Source: Dendrolimus kikuchii (lineage: Eukaryota > Arthropoda > Insecta > Lepidoptera > Lasiocampidae). Taken from it: a stretch of DNA of 64,000 bases. This document shows positions 11,580 through 23,130 of the stretch, one piece after another (the stretch's first letter is position 1; each line of letters starts with the position of its first letter). The translations under genes were made by a program, and so were the position numbers. The notes under the pieces are model-generated. The model searched no databases and was not told the origin of the DNA. It saw only the letters and a list, made by a program, of their open reading frames with translations. The stretch lies in the NCBI GenBank assembly GCA_019925095.2, contig CM034391.1, forward strand, positions 5,918,551-5,982,550. The letters run 5' to 3'.

Positions 11580-12345
11580 TTTTATAGCTGGAGTAACGGT
11601 GGAAAACGGTTACCGTCGCCTATGGACGTTTGCAACATCAGAGATGTCATCAACGCGCTGCCGGCCTCGAAGAAATTTTATGACACCTTTTTTGAAAAAC
11701 TCCATATCGTAGCGCTGTGGGAAAACCTCGGCTGGGAGCTCATTCCAAATCCCCACGGTACGCGAGAGAAACGTTCTACAGAACCGTTGCGTACATGAGC
11801 AAAATGGCTCAAGGAACTGGGGGTGAACTCCCAATCGATGGCGAGCGGTGCGATGATAGAAAGAGGACGAAGGCACCATTCTAAACAGTTCTTCGAAACA
11901 CTCCCCGTTATACAGTCTGTAGAATACGCAGAGAGAAGCAAACTCTCTCCTAAGGCCAAGCGTATCTAAACCGTCTGTGAGTATGGGATCATCAACAACG
12001 CGAACGGCTCGACGTTGAATACTGTCCAGGAGATTAAGTTGGTAGGCAGGTGCTCCAGCCCAAAGGTGTGAGCAGTACTCCATATGCGGCCCCACCTTGG
12101 CTTTATAAAGCACAAGGCGTTGCCGTGATGTGAAGTACTGCTTGGACCGGTTCAGCACTCCCAGCTTCTTGGAGGCAAGTTTTGCCTCGTCTTCAAGATG
12201 GTCCCTGAACTGTACATCGTTCGTGATATCAACACCGAGGATCCCAATACTTTTAGAGGTGGTAAGGGAGTTCCTTGGAACTAAAGCGCTTGCTCGAATA
12301 AAGTTTTTTTGGCAGAGAATACGCAGACCTGTGTCTTCTTAGGGT
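11580..12345 (-). pseudogene. CR1-type LINE, 3' part of reverse transcriptase
   Basis: An open frame from 12158 to 11610 (182 codons) carries the C-terminal RT region of CR1-like LINEs: RQRLVLYKAKVGPHMEYCSHLW, IQRRAVRVVDDP, LCVFYRLYNGEC, HRTARHRLGVHP, FLSRTVGIWNELP and FKKGVIKFLRGRQ. Upstream to about 12345, parts of the preceding RT text (KKTQVC, LGVDI-like, DHLED) are visible in broken frames, so the copy is 5'-truncated and damaged. The 3' end at about 11590-11640 carries the block whose complement reads AACGGTTACCGTCGCCTATG, shared with the SINE-like family at 14.7, 16.0 and 37.3 kb. Confidence 0.85.
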
Positions 12346-12486
12346 TGAAATGGTCAAGGTTTTGGGGGAACTTATTTGGGGACCATAAAGATTCTAACTC
12401 TATTGTTCTACTAAATCACCCTGATTTATAGAAAAGGTTTGAAAATCAGCGTAATCTAATTGTTACGCCTCAATGGTAAAAACTTA

Positions 12487-12696
12487 TCTATACTATTTTC
12501 TATAAAATTATAAAGAGGTTAAGTTTGTGAGTTTGTGACGTTGTAGGGGGTAATCTCTAGATCTACTAAACCGATTTTAAAAATTGTTTTACTGTTAGAA
12601 AGCTACGTTGACAGGGAGTGTCATGGGGTATATAAAATGACGCTATATACCACGGGAGCGGGACACAGCGCGGGTGAAACCGCGTCGGGCCGCTAG
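12487..12696 (+). mobile_element. Helitron-like element, plus
   Basis: Starts TCTATACTATTTTC, has 'gatctactaaaccgatttt' and 'agaaagctacgttgacagggagtg', and ends GAAACCGCGTCGGGCCGCTAG|T. This matches the usual layout of short lepidopteran Helitrons. Confidence 0.7.
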
Positions 12697-12719
12697 TCTT
12701 AAATAATACAAGACATTAA

Positions 12720-14240
12720 CTACGTTTCTTACTCTATCTTCCTTACTTTGTCAAACAATATAAGTCTTCTTAGGTATAGCAAACAGTATTTTATAAATAA
12801 ATAAACATTTGGCAACCCAAGGTCTGCCCTTGACCCTTATATCACCAGACGATCAACCGCGACGTGTGACCATTGCCCACCCGCTGGGTGCGTAAACAAA
12901 AGAAAATTAGTTGTTTTTTTTTTTCTAATTAAATTGGCCAGTATTTGTTCTATTCAATTATAAATTAACTAATTCATTTTTTTTTTAACTGTGGTATTTG
13001 AATAATGTAACTTTAGAGTTTATTGAAATTCGGAATTCGGATCAGCATGGTCATCCACCGAGGAAACATAATCAGCCTTTGGGCATCTTACCCATAGAAA
13101 ACGGTGACCTAGGCTCAGTATTCTACTTATAGTCTTATGGATATTTAAAATACAATATAACTAAGCTAAGGTTACTATTATTGTATTTCTTTATATTGCA
13201 TTAGTTATTAAGATCATAAGTAAATATAATGTTATAAATATCATTTAATGTAATTCATTTGTATTTAATTGAACACAGGACAAAAAGTCCTGTGATACTT
13301 GGCGTAATTGGATACGTTGTAATGAGGAAATTGAAGAAATTTAATTAATTACTTTCCGCGTATTTCTAAGTGCCTACAATAATTAGTTTTAGGTTGTTAG
13401 GATAAGTATTATCTTCTTATATTTCATTCAACTCTAATTATGATGAGTCTGTCAGAGGGTTTTAGCTTTTTTTTAATAAGTCTACGGACTTGAGTTCCGT
13501 ACCCTTTTTAACAACTTAATTACGAAGAAAGTTTTTATAATTTGTACACGCTTCTTGGTTATTTTTGTTTTTGTGTGTGACATTTATTCAATGATTGTGG
13601 TGTACCTCACGAATAACTTATTATATTAATTTATTCTAATTTTAATACTAAACTTATACTAATGTAGAGTATATCTGTTACATGCTGGTGTTGTGAGGAA
13701 GTGCATGTGCAGTGTGTGCCTTATGTCTATACCTATATATATTATCCTAACTAGTGCCATATGTGTTATTTTTTCCTTTCTGTGTCTGGGTTATTAATTT
13801 TTAGGCTCTTTGTGTGTCTTGGTTTGTATGTGAAGTGTGCGTGTAATGCAATGCGGTGGTAGTGCGCGTTGGTGTGAGTATGTGTGTAAGTTTCGTTGTT
13901 AGTTGTGTGTTTGTGACTTTTGCTTTTCAAATCTACACATTTTGTAAGCATCTAGTACGATCACCGATTGAGACCGATTGAAAGCTTCGATTGCATTCAA
14001 TATAATTGATAAACACGTACAATATTCATCAATTTGCCTATATTATTACCTATGCCATTCAGCTGAGGCCCAATTCTGCTATTTCAATATCTTGACGTAA
14101 AAATTCTTATTCGACTAAATCCACAATATCTTCTCGATATCGTCGCGTCAGAATAATAGTAGAAAAAAATTGGTATTATCATTAGCAGAAGTGGCGTAAG
14201 CCATAATTAATATTAAAAGCTACCAAAAATTTTAAACAGT
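12720..14240. other. AT-rich stretch between repeats
   Basis: Apart from the repeat at 13036-13165 nothing is recognised. A GT-rich tract at 13690-13920 produces a minus-strand frame of T/H residues that is not a gene. Confidence 0.5.
13036..13165 (+). repeat. Dispersed repeat (LINE tail candidate), copy 1
   Basis: Shares 'gaggaaac', 'cagcctt.tgggca.cttacccatagaa', 'cctaggctcagtattctacttatagtctt' with 31180-31330. The text could read as a protein end (GTLPIEDGDLGSVFYL in the 31-kb copy), so it may be the C-terminus of a retroelement. Confidence 0.65.
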
Positions 14241-14242
14241 TA

Positions 14243-14479
14243 TTGAGCGAGTTTTCCCTTGTAAATATTTATAAAAAGACAGAGTGGCGTGCCTCGGGTA
14301 CCGGGCCTACGATTGAGACAATAGTGTCCGGCGATTTTGACGAGATAGTAATAGCAGAATGGGGCCCTGGATGTAGTATCTACATTGATAGCTCGAGTCC
14401 GCGCCACAAAAGCCAACGGGATATTAAGGAACGAAAAGTGGCGGCTAAACTATTTGATACGATTTTGTTCAGAGAGTAG
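14243..14479 (+). other. Unrecognised open frame with adjacent poly(A) signal
   Basis: A 78-codon frame without an ATG reads TEWRASGTGPTIETIVSGDF then DEIVIAEWGPGCSIYIDSSS, a charged middle (HKSQRDIKERKVAAKL) and FDTILFRE, then TAG. An AATAAA lies 10 bp later (about 14485). The amino-acid mix is protein-like, not repeat-derived. It may be the last exon or the tail of a transposon gene. No family is recognised. Confidence 0.4.
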
Positions 14480-14699
14480 CCAGGAAATAAATTTACAGGT
14501 TTAATTATGGAATACTTTGTATTTTTTATTCAATATTTACTTACACCGATTTACGGATTAGCAAATATTACTCTGGCAGGATTAAGTACGCCGACTGATG
14601 TGCCACGTCTGTTGCACTTCTTTGATGGCGCGGATTCTACTGATCTTTTGAAGAAACATGTTCTTGTTTAGGACATTTCCGATTTAATAACAGAGACCT

Positions 14700-15020
14700 T
14701 TTTTTATTTATTTTTTTATTGCAGGAGTTCAGCAGACAAGCAGACGGCCCACTTAGTGGAAAGCGGTTACCATCGCCTATGGACATTTGCAACACTAAAG
14801 GTGCTACAAATGCGCTGCTGCTCTCTTAAAGGAGACTGGAACCTGGTCACTAATGCCGGAACACAATACAAGATTGTTATGGCGGCATACTTTAGACCAG
14901 GGGTGGTCGCCATCCAGTCGAGCAAATACTCTACCACCTGGCTGTGGGTTGTTTAGTCGCCTCTTACGACAGGCCGCCGGGCCGCAGGAAATTGTATTCT
15001 TTTTCCGTTCCTGCACGGAT
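14700..15020 (-). mobile_element. SINE-like element sharing a CR1 3' end, copy A
   Basis: Read on the minus strand it starts near 15015 at GTGCAGGAACGG, has a body containing CCTGTCGTAAGAGGCGAC and TGTTCCGGCATTAGTGACC, and ends with the CR1 tail GTTGCAAATGTCCATAGGCG followed by AATAAAAA. Small open frames on both strands are incidental. Copies B-D start at the same place. Confidence 0.7.
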
Positions 15021-15029
15021 ACACACAAG

Positions 15030-15950
15030 ACCTTTAAGATTATTTTTATTTCATTTATATTATTTGACCTAGACTTAACCAAGTTTTGGATCTGACTGAC
15101 GCCAAACAACGTAATTCTAATGCAACTCAAATAGTCACGTTTTACAAAAACATTAAAAACATTCACACAGACACAATTCTTGCTTAAATACGACCATGGT
15201 TTAGTATTTAACCAAATTCAAATTCATTTTTTCACTGCTTAATGTGCATTTACATAAGATACAATTATACTTATAACTTAAAACTTTTAGGGTATAGCAT
15301 GTTATTTAATAATTTAACAAATATTATTACCTACGAATTTATGTACATATATGTCTAGTATATTTTTATCCATATTTAATTAAATTTTGTTCTTATATAG
15401 TCATATTTCGTCATTTAAATAATCTTAAATTGAGTAAAATATTTTCCTATCAGAAATTTTTAATTTATGTTTAAATACAGTTATAGATTTAATATTTTTA
15501 ATAGACGCAGGAAATTTATTATATATTTTTATTCCCATCGTAAAATTCTATTGCTGTAGCCAGTAGTAGTACGACAGGTAGGATTACATACCCTGGTGTT
15601 AATTCGTTTACTTATGAGGGTCGCATAGTTGTCTAAGTCTGACTACAGGGTCTGTATACAGGGAAGTGTTAATATTTACAAATTCAAGAAATGTGGTTTA
15701 CTTGAATCTGTTTGTTTGAGCCCACAAATAGAGCGAACACATTTTTCCAAGTTCGTGTGTTTTTTGAAAATAAAGCATGTTAGAATTTTCCTTATAAAAC
15801 CTATAATTAGAGTAATTTTATATATGAGGGTAGGTTAATAGAAAATGTAATAAAGTTAATTTGTTAAATATTTGTCTATAAGTATAACATTTTAGCAATT
15901 AAAAGACACTAATATGGCGGTAGGCAATTAGATTTCATACAAATGATTAG
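15030..15950. other. AT-rich stretch, nothing recognised
   Basis: Runs of AT-rich sequence with scattered short frames only. Confidence 0.55.
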
Positions 15951-15964
15951 ACTCTTTACTATAA

Positions 15965-16220
15965 TTCGCCTATGGACATTTGCAATACCAAAGGCTTTAC
16001 AAATGCGCTGCTGCTCTCTTAAGGGAGACTGGAACCTATTTTTTAATGCCGGAACACAAGTCAAGGTTTTTATGGCGGCATATACTAGACTAGAGCTGCT
16101 AGCCATCCAGACGGGCAAATACCCTACCATTTGGCTATGGGTTGGTTTGTCGCCTTTTACGACAGACCGCCCGAACGCAGGAAATTGTATTCTTTCTCTG
16201 TTCCTGTACGGCTGAAAATG
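15965..16220 (-). mobile_element. SINE-like element sharing a CR1 3' end, copy B
   Basis: Same body as copy A in the same orientation, starting near 16213 (GTACAGGAACAGAG) and ending near 15965, where the tail beyond GTCCATAGGCG is lost. Confidence 0.7.
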
Positions 16221-18090
16221 GACGGGGACAAAGCACTGAAGTCGCGTAACCGTCACCCTCAGGTAAAAATTCTCAATTCTGACGTGCAGCCCTACGATTG
16301 ACAGATCTTTTTAAATGTTTTGAGTAGCATTCGCCATTGCTTATAGCAGAAAAAGTCTATATTATTCCTGTTTAATGTTTTATTCATAAGCATCTGTTAC
16401 CATGTCTGGAAAGGGTCTGATTTTAAGCAATTCATTTCGTGCGCTGGAAAAATATTTTTGTTTAACGTATTCTCACAAAATCTCTTTTTATAACTTGAAT
16501 CTTCGATAAATTACAGGTGTTTTTGGAAGGAACTTAAAGGAAAGAGTTGTTGCGATACAGTTATGTTTTCCAAGATAAGTACGTAATGTTGGTTGAAAAT
16601 AAACATTGATTATTTTATGAAAAAATGTATTTGTGTGAAAATTTTAACTATTTAGTGAAATGTGCCATTTCAAGAACTCCTTGGTTTGGCGTCAAATAAA
16701 GATCTACAATTTCGCTGAAGCTTCTGTACCAAGTACTATTTTCACCTAGTATCTACCTTTTTACTTGATGATCATTTCCAAACTTGAACACTTAGGGTCT
16801 TATTCATATTGAGTTACGAGTAAGTTTATAGGCTTCTTTATGGTTCTTAAATTCTTCCATTGAGTTCTTGACTTTTTTATCAATTTTTATCTGTTATATA
16901 TTGAAATGTAATTGCTATTAATGCCATAATTGTCATGATTTTTTCTTTAAAAAACAATGCACAATTGTACGTCCTTAGTATTATATGTATTTAAGGTATG
17001 GAAGAGCGGGATCTTCTGATACAAGTAAATTTTGCTTAAAAGAAGATTCCAGCAATTGTCTACAAATTGTGCATGTGTTTTGTAAGAAATAAATATTTTC
17101 AAATTTTCAAATATTTTCAAGTATTAATGCAAGTAATTATTGGTTAACCAAATAAATAAACAGAAAGATAGAAAGAAAGAAAAAATTTTATATGAAGAAA
17201 TAGCGACGTAATTACATTCCTTATACATTTTTATGCACAAAACTTATTTTGAGAATTTGTACGGCGCATTTTCAGCAAACAAGGTGTGCACTCAGCATAT
17301 TGCTGTCGGAATAATATCCGACACAACGCTGATTTTTAGTGCAAACCTTCCCTTTGGCGTAAGACCAAAACGACCCAATTTTGTTAATTAAGTAATAAAT
17401 AGGAATAATAATTAATAAAACTACTTCTACTTATGTAATATTTAATTAGTAAAACAAATAAATCGATTTTAATAAAAACCAACAATAAACACGTTACTTC
17501 AAAATTAAAAGAAATACTCTAGTAATTAGTAAGTGTCAAGTCAAGTGCCTTTACGTATCTATTTAAACCATGCAAATGCTATATATACTTAAAAACAAAT
17601 ATGTTGCACAGAATGCGGTGTTTTTATTGTAGCACAACCACATTGCTCTTATTCCAGGCTTATTTAAAAAAAAAACGGGTACACAGCTTGATAAAACTGA
17701 GAACTAATGTTGTAGATTTCCCTGAGGTAAGCAAAAACTCTCTCGCTTTTGCAACGTATTAATAAAAAGTATTCAGCAACATTTCCGATGGAATAGAACA
17801 ATGAAAACAGTTTGCCTTCCGTTGAATAAATTATATCATGAAAGTGTACCTTTTATGGTCTAAGCCGTTTTGTTTTAAAAAATCGACTAAGTACGCACTT
17901 CACACACAGTGAAAGGTTCCGCAGAAGCAGAGGCGGCTCTGGCCCATGTAGCGCCCGTGTGCAAATCAATACCCTGGCGACCTCTACTAGGCGCGCGGTC
18001 AAAATCGAATAATTGCCATTAGATTTTTTTAGCAGTGAATAGTAATTGCATATGATGCAATTTTAAATGATGTCAGGAAGCAATAGCAAC
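16220..18090. other. AT-rich stretch with one dispersed repeat
   Basis: Holds the repeat at 17195-17365. The piece 17930-18000 ('gaggcggctctggcccatgtagcgcccgtgtgc') shares 'gcgcccgtgtgc' and a GC-rich character with 18600-18790, so another decayed element is likely. No gene. Confidence 0.5.
17195..17365 (+). repeat. Dispersed repeat shared with 63.6 kb
   Basis: Matches 63555-63710 in the same orientation: 'gaagaaatag', 'attttgagaatttgt', 'tgcactcagc', 'ttgctgt(gc)cggaat' and 'atatccgacacaacgctgatt'. Class unknown. Confidence 0.7.
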
Positions 18091-18330
18091 ACTCCGTAAA
18101 GGTTTTTAACAAACTTCCCGAAGACTTGTCCACAAATATATTCAAACAAAGACTACGCAAATGGCTGTTGGATAAATGTTTTTACTCCGTAAACGAATTT
18201 TTAAAAGTATTTTTTGGCAAAATTAATGAAAATTTACATGCCTCATAGGCAAAACATGAGAGTCTTGCATCCTTATGTCATACCAAATTTATGTAACATG
18301 TTTTAAGCAAATAAATGAATTTGAATTTAA
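18090..18330 (+). pseudogene. Jockey-type LINE C-terminus and poly(A) signal
   Basis: From 18096 the plus strand reads [35 protein letters not shown] and ends at TAG (18248). This is the characteristic last segment of Jockey-clade ORF2 (NxLP...FK..LK.WL.D..FYS..EFL). An AATAAA-type signal follows at about 18310. Only the tail end of the element is present. Confidence 0.75.
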
Positions 18331-18842
18331 ACTTAAAAATAGCAACTGCAAAGATATTGTTGTTTCATTTAATACCGAGTTGGCCTGTACCACTGATAAG
18401 TAAGACTTTTTCCTCACTTCTATATATGAGAGTTCTTGTTCTGAGGGTACACGAGCAAAAAGTAGTTTTAATATAAAGAGGATTTACAATAATGAGGTGA
18501 AATTACGCCAATATAATCTTTAACTATCTGTTCTAAGGCTGATTTCACGTTGAAACAAATTTTACGGTATAGAGTATAGGAGCAGTTCGTGGTGCGTCTT
18601 GGTTTGCTAGCGCGCCTGACTTCGGCCATAACACGGGCGCAGGGTCTTTAAAAGTGCCGGCGATGTAAGCGACGCATGTATTTCGGAGGCGTCGCAAGCG
18701 ACGTTCTTAGCCCCCTATGATCCGGCGCCCGTGTGCACTGCCCACCCTGCACTATAGGTAAAGCCGGCACTGTGTAGAAGTAACGAGTGTTAAGTGTTTT
18801 AGTCATGTGACAACGAACTATCTCAAAAGTTATGCAACAGAT

Positions 18843-19240
18843 TTTTTTATTGCCTGAAGCAGGCAAACAGGCAGGGAAACCGTTTACCGTCTCCTATGGA
18901 CAATTGCTTCATCAGGAAAGTCCCTAACGCTTTGCCTACCTCTGAGAAATGTTATAACGTTTTAATAAAAAACCCCGTATTATAACGCAAAGGGAAAAGT
19001 TTCCTCCAGATAATTGTTGTACGCGGAATAAATGTTCTACAGAACCGTTACGTAGTTGAGCGTAAGGAGCTCAAGGAAATGGCGGTGAACATCCGGTCGC
19101 TGGCGAGCGGTGCTGTTGTAAAAGTCAGGCTTTAGCATCAGATCAGGCAATTCTTAGAGACACCCCCTGTTGTACAGGCGGTAGAATACACATAGCGACG
19201 CAAATCTCTCCAAAGGCTAAGCGATCTTATGAAACGATTT
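18843..19240 (-). pseudogene. Second, heavily decayed CR1-type LINE 3' fragment
   Basis: Compared with 11600-11960, the same order of blocks is visible: TTTACCGTCTCCTATGGACA, a degenerate 'aatgttctacagaaccgtta', 'gctcaaggaaatggcggtgaac', 'gtcgctggcgagcggtgc', and 'tacaggcggtagaatacaca'. The plus strand begins ttttttattgcctgaagcaggcaaacaggc, the complement of the LINE tail. No usable reading frame remains. Confidence 0.75.
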
Positions 19241-20394
19241 CTTTTAGTGTTTTTCAAGTTCTACTCTTTAGTTTTTTTTTTTCAGAACATTCAACTGAAC
19301 TGATAGTAATACAAAAACGAAAAACAGAAAATATCTGCACCCATTAACAAATCAAAAAAAATTATGAAGCATTACATACACTATACGACTATACTAATGA
19401 TTTTATAATTTCAAGATCTATCTATGTTCTATATATGCGGAAAAATATCGTCCTTTAGCAATGTATGGCGGCTTTCAGAGTGTTAAATGTCGGTGCACAC
19501 CAGCCTTAGACAATACAAGAACAATTTCCTAACAATTAATTATCCCGAAAATTGCCCCAAGAAAGTCAACAAACAATGAAGAGGTTAAAAAAATATACAA
19601 AAATATTTTACGATACAAAATAAAAAGTATCTTTAGTTTTTCGATATTCTCCATCTTGTTTAGCGATGGTCTCTCAACATCACTTTAGTAAAATTCAAAA
19701 CTAGATGGCACTGTTCATTTTTAATACGATCACAAAAACTCTTATATTTTAAGATTCGTAAGTTATTTTAAAACTATTCTTATTTTTCCCAAAATTATAT
19801 TAAATTACCTGTTTAAAATAATAAATAACTTTGCTAACATCTATTTTTTACCTGAGGCAATTCTCTATACTAAGATGAGCACTGTCATTTCTTTTCGGAA
19901 AAAAACAATGATGACTTATATAAGAACGGACAGACGGGCCATTTACCAGAATTCCGTTTTTGCACAACATAACTACGTACCCCAAAAAACAGATATCTTG
20001 TTGTATGATAAAGAGAAAATATAACGCCTGCTGTATTCCGGCAATAAAACGAAACAGTTTGATCTACCTCGTAATTAAACAATAACTGTAAAAGTTAGTC
20101 AGACCCAAAATTAATATTCAAATCTAAGACAACCCAAGGATAAGGCCAGGTAATTCCGGCCCCGTTTATATTAACCCAACAAACTAGAAACCTCTGCCGT
20201 GTTTGCACCTTAGGGAAATGCCGAAATACGCAAAATAAGCAAAGGAACTACAGTTCTGAATGTAAAATCCGTACAAGTAACATTGCGAGTGCAAAAGTAA
20301 TTCTGTCTGTCTGTTAAGCTTACACGGAAATACCAAGGTACTCTTTTTTTGGTGTTTAGTAGGTATATATGTGGTCTCAATACACTTGCTTTTC

Positions 20395-20580
20395 TCCAGG
20401 ACGATTCTAAAGCTCAGTTGTTCTCAGCTAAGATTAGTTATTAGTGCAGCCATAGGACATGGAAATTTTAACAGGCATCTTTTCAAAAAGGTGCTACTGA
20501 CAGCCCCCTATGCAGAACTTGCTTGGAGGCAGAAGAATGTCCTGCTTGAATGTGGAGAATTTTATTTTATTTTATTTTAG
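20395..20580 (+). pseudogene. LINE C-terminal zinc-knuckle fragment
   Basis: The frame reads IGHGNFNRHLFKK and, after a one-base shift, GATDSPLCRTCLEAEEC. The GHG.(L/F)N.HL...C..C....E..(H)..C pattern marks the end of ORF2 in several LINE clades with RNase H. The shift and an early stop make it non-functional. A run of TTTTA follows. Confidence 0.6.
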
Positions 20581-20819
20581 GCTTCTGTTTTATAGTTTGG
20601 TTTAATTTTTAAAATAATTTTGGTCCTATGTAGAAATAAATAAATTAATATTGGCAAAAAAAATAATATTTAGAATAATAAATAGAAATACACTAAATTT
20701 ACATAAGAAAGAAAAAACTAGTATATAGTTTAAAATCAATGCTTATCCAACTACATTATTCACGAATTAAAAGAAGGTAGTATACAGTACACTAAAAGCA
20801 ATATAGGACATACAAAAAT

Positions 20820-20880
20820 TCATGCACGCACACACACACACACACGCCCGTGCACACATCCAAACAAACAAACACACAAT
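20820..20880. repeat. (CA)n microsatellite
   Basis: 'cacacacacacacacacac' with imperfect CA and CAAA flanks. Confidence 0.9.
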
Positions 20881-21299
20881 TACACGCTTATACACATTTC
20901 ATATATGCGAGAGATACAGATAACAAAGACAGAATAAAATAATGACAGTAATTTACAGTGCCTGATCGTTAATAGCATTAATAACGTATTTTTTAAAAGC
21001 ACCCAAGGAAAGTGCAAAGATGTCAATATTTTCAAAGTATCTATTGTAGTTCTTGACGAGTTGGAACACTAGGGCAAGAGCCGTCCAACTGTTACCACGC
21101 GTCTAAGCAATGTCCTTGGGACACAGTAACATATTATAATATTAGTAAGAGACAAGCAGTCCATATAATTGTAGCAACGTTTATAAAGCAACATAGCACC
21201 CAGTAATAGACGTCTGTTAGAGAGTGAGAGTAGGTTATATTTAAGTAATAATTGAGAGTATGGGAGATGGCAGCTACTTCACAATATACGTAGAAATCT

Positions 21300-21600
21300 T
21301 TTTTGATCTCGTGCAATAGGGTTGGCGCAGACGGGAGCGGGGATTCCCCCAGGGGGTGCCGCCCTGGACTCGTCTCCGTCCAGGAAGCGGTACAAGGGGA
21401 TGCGTCCCCGGGGCCCTTAGCGGCCACTGTCACATTCCCCCCTTCACCTCGTGACAGTGGTGTTCAACCTATCTATTCCAAATCCTTGTATTCCTTCCCC
21501 TTCCTCCCAAACCACCTCCCCAAACACCCCTCCCTTCCGACGACGACCGCCAGCGTTGAGCTCTGCTCCGCCCAGCTCGGTTCTATTAATCTTGGTCGGT
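21300..21600. other. GC-rich block upstream of the R1-like fragment
   Basis: An abrupt GC-rich stretch (ggggattcccccagggggtgcc; cccttcctcccaaaccacctcccc) sits between AT-rich DNA and the R1-like remnant. It could be the 5' leader of the same LINE joined by an internal deletion, or a separate element. The open frames in it on both strands show no recognisable protein. Confidence 0.4.
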
Positions 21601-22560
21601 AGAGTTGGAAAACCCTGTGGCCGGCGTTGATACGGAAACGCGGGACTCTGACCTTCAGATTGCGGGCTGTCAGCCTTCACACCCAATGCCACCAGTGTGG
21701 CGCGCTTGACGCGGCGTTTCATACCCTAGTCGAGTGCACAGCCTGGGCACCAGAGAGGTTTGAACTCGAGACAATAGTAGGTCCGATTGATTCGCTCGGC
21801 AGTCTGGTGCAAGCCATGCTGCAGAGCGATGATCATTGGGTGGGTGCGGCCAATTTCTGCGAGACAATGACGTCTTAAAAGGAGGCCGCGGAACGAGATA
21901 GGGAGAGAAGTGGAATTACGCGTATTTATGCGCGTGCTCACGGGCGCCAGCGTCAGCCGGGAGCCCGGAGACGCAGATATGCGCATGATTTCCCTCCCTA
22001 AAATAATACCGCTTCAGGGGCCCTCTTGCATCAAAGGAGTAGAGGAGTCTTCACCCCTGTCGTCGAAGTTTGTTAACCCTTTCCAGGGGCTTTCTCAGGC
22101 ACTTATTGCGCTAGGATCGGTGTGGGCGTAACTACGTTCTAAGTCTCATGTCTTTCCTGCCACAAGCGCGAAGCCGTCGGAGGAGGGTGGTTTTAGTGGG
22201 TATTAGCCATTTAGGTTCGAGTCTCGACACAAGCCGGTCGATTACTGTTTGGATTGCCCCTTCTGGGAATGCCTTCATGATCGACTATGGTCTAATCCCT
22301 TGCAAAGGACCCGGTACTGTGCGTAAATAGCATTTCCCCCGCCTGAAAAAAAAAGGCGGGAGCGGGGATAAAAGAGAAGGAAAGGACTTACCGGATAAGG
22401 TCGCCGCACCAGACACGCTACGAACGATGCGGGCTTCGCAGCGGCAAGCATTTCCTCCTCGTGATCTTTCCTTCTCATCTTGTGGTTTCTTCGACTAGTG
22501 GATCAGCTGGAACGGTACAGCGTGCACCTTCGAATGCGGTTTGATGTAAGCGGATGTAAA
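21600..22560 (+). pseudogene. R1-clade LINE C-terminus and 3' UTR
   Basis: The frame at 21627-21878 ends in a CCHC knuckle (CHQCGALDAAFHTLVEC) followed by VGPIDSLGSLVQAMLQSDD and a FCETMTS block typical of lepidopteran R1-like ORF2. The stop after MTS is probably a nonsense change, because the next codons continue as KEAAERDREK. Downstream sequence to about 22560 is GC-rich, including 'ccagacacgctacgaacgatgcgggcttcgcagcgg', which recurs at 53.6 kb and represents the UTR. The copy is 5'-truncated. Confidence 0.75.
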
Positions 22561-22869
22561 AAGCGGCACAAAACGCGGCGAGGTTTGTGCGGAAGCAGCG
22601 TCGCGATCAGCGGTCGGACGTAGACTATATTACATTACCTAGTGACAGATGCGGAGAAAGAAAAACGGAAACAAAGAGGCGGTGACCAAATAGGTCGGCG
22701 TTAGCAAATAGCATCTGTATATTTGTTATAAAAAGGATTTCATACTTGAGTGGCATATTCTACTAGAGCTCTTATATCGTGTTATAAAGATAGAAATATA
22801 TTCGTGACCTATTAAAGATTTTTCATGTTCTGGTAACAAAGCCTATTATTTGGTTAGCCTTATGGATAA

Positions 22870-23130
22870 TCTGTTAGGTGTGAAGTTCTAAATGTAATTT
22901 ACTATCCAGTACCACACCAAGAAGTAACCCAATACAAGGTGAAGAATCTGGACACCCCGGATAGCCTCCTAGCAATCTTCGGCAACGGAAAGGAGGTGGT
23001 GGACTTCCTGGAGGAGCTGGGCTGAATAGAGTACACCCTATCATCCTATCTCGCACGCAATATAGGTACTACGTCATCGAATTGCGGAAACCGCTTGCAG
23101 AAGAAGAAGAAGTGCTCTCAATACCGTGAA
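22870..23130 (+). other. Unrecognised coding-like stretch
   Basis: From 22873 one frame is open to TGA at 23024 and reads VIYYPVPHQEVTQYKVKNLD then TPDSLLAIFGNGKEVVDFLE. After the TGA the same frame continues IEYTLSSYLARNIGTT to a TAG at about 23131. Codon third positions are G/C-rich (GTG GTG GAC TTC CTG GAG GAG CTG), unlike the surroundings. There is no start ATG. A possible acceptor 'tttactatccag' lies at 22897-22908. It could be an exon or a retroelement fragment in which TGG became TGA. Confidence 0.4.
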
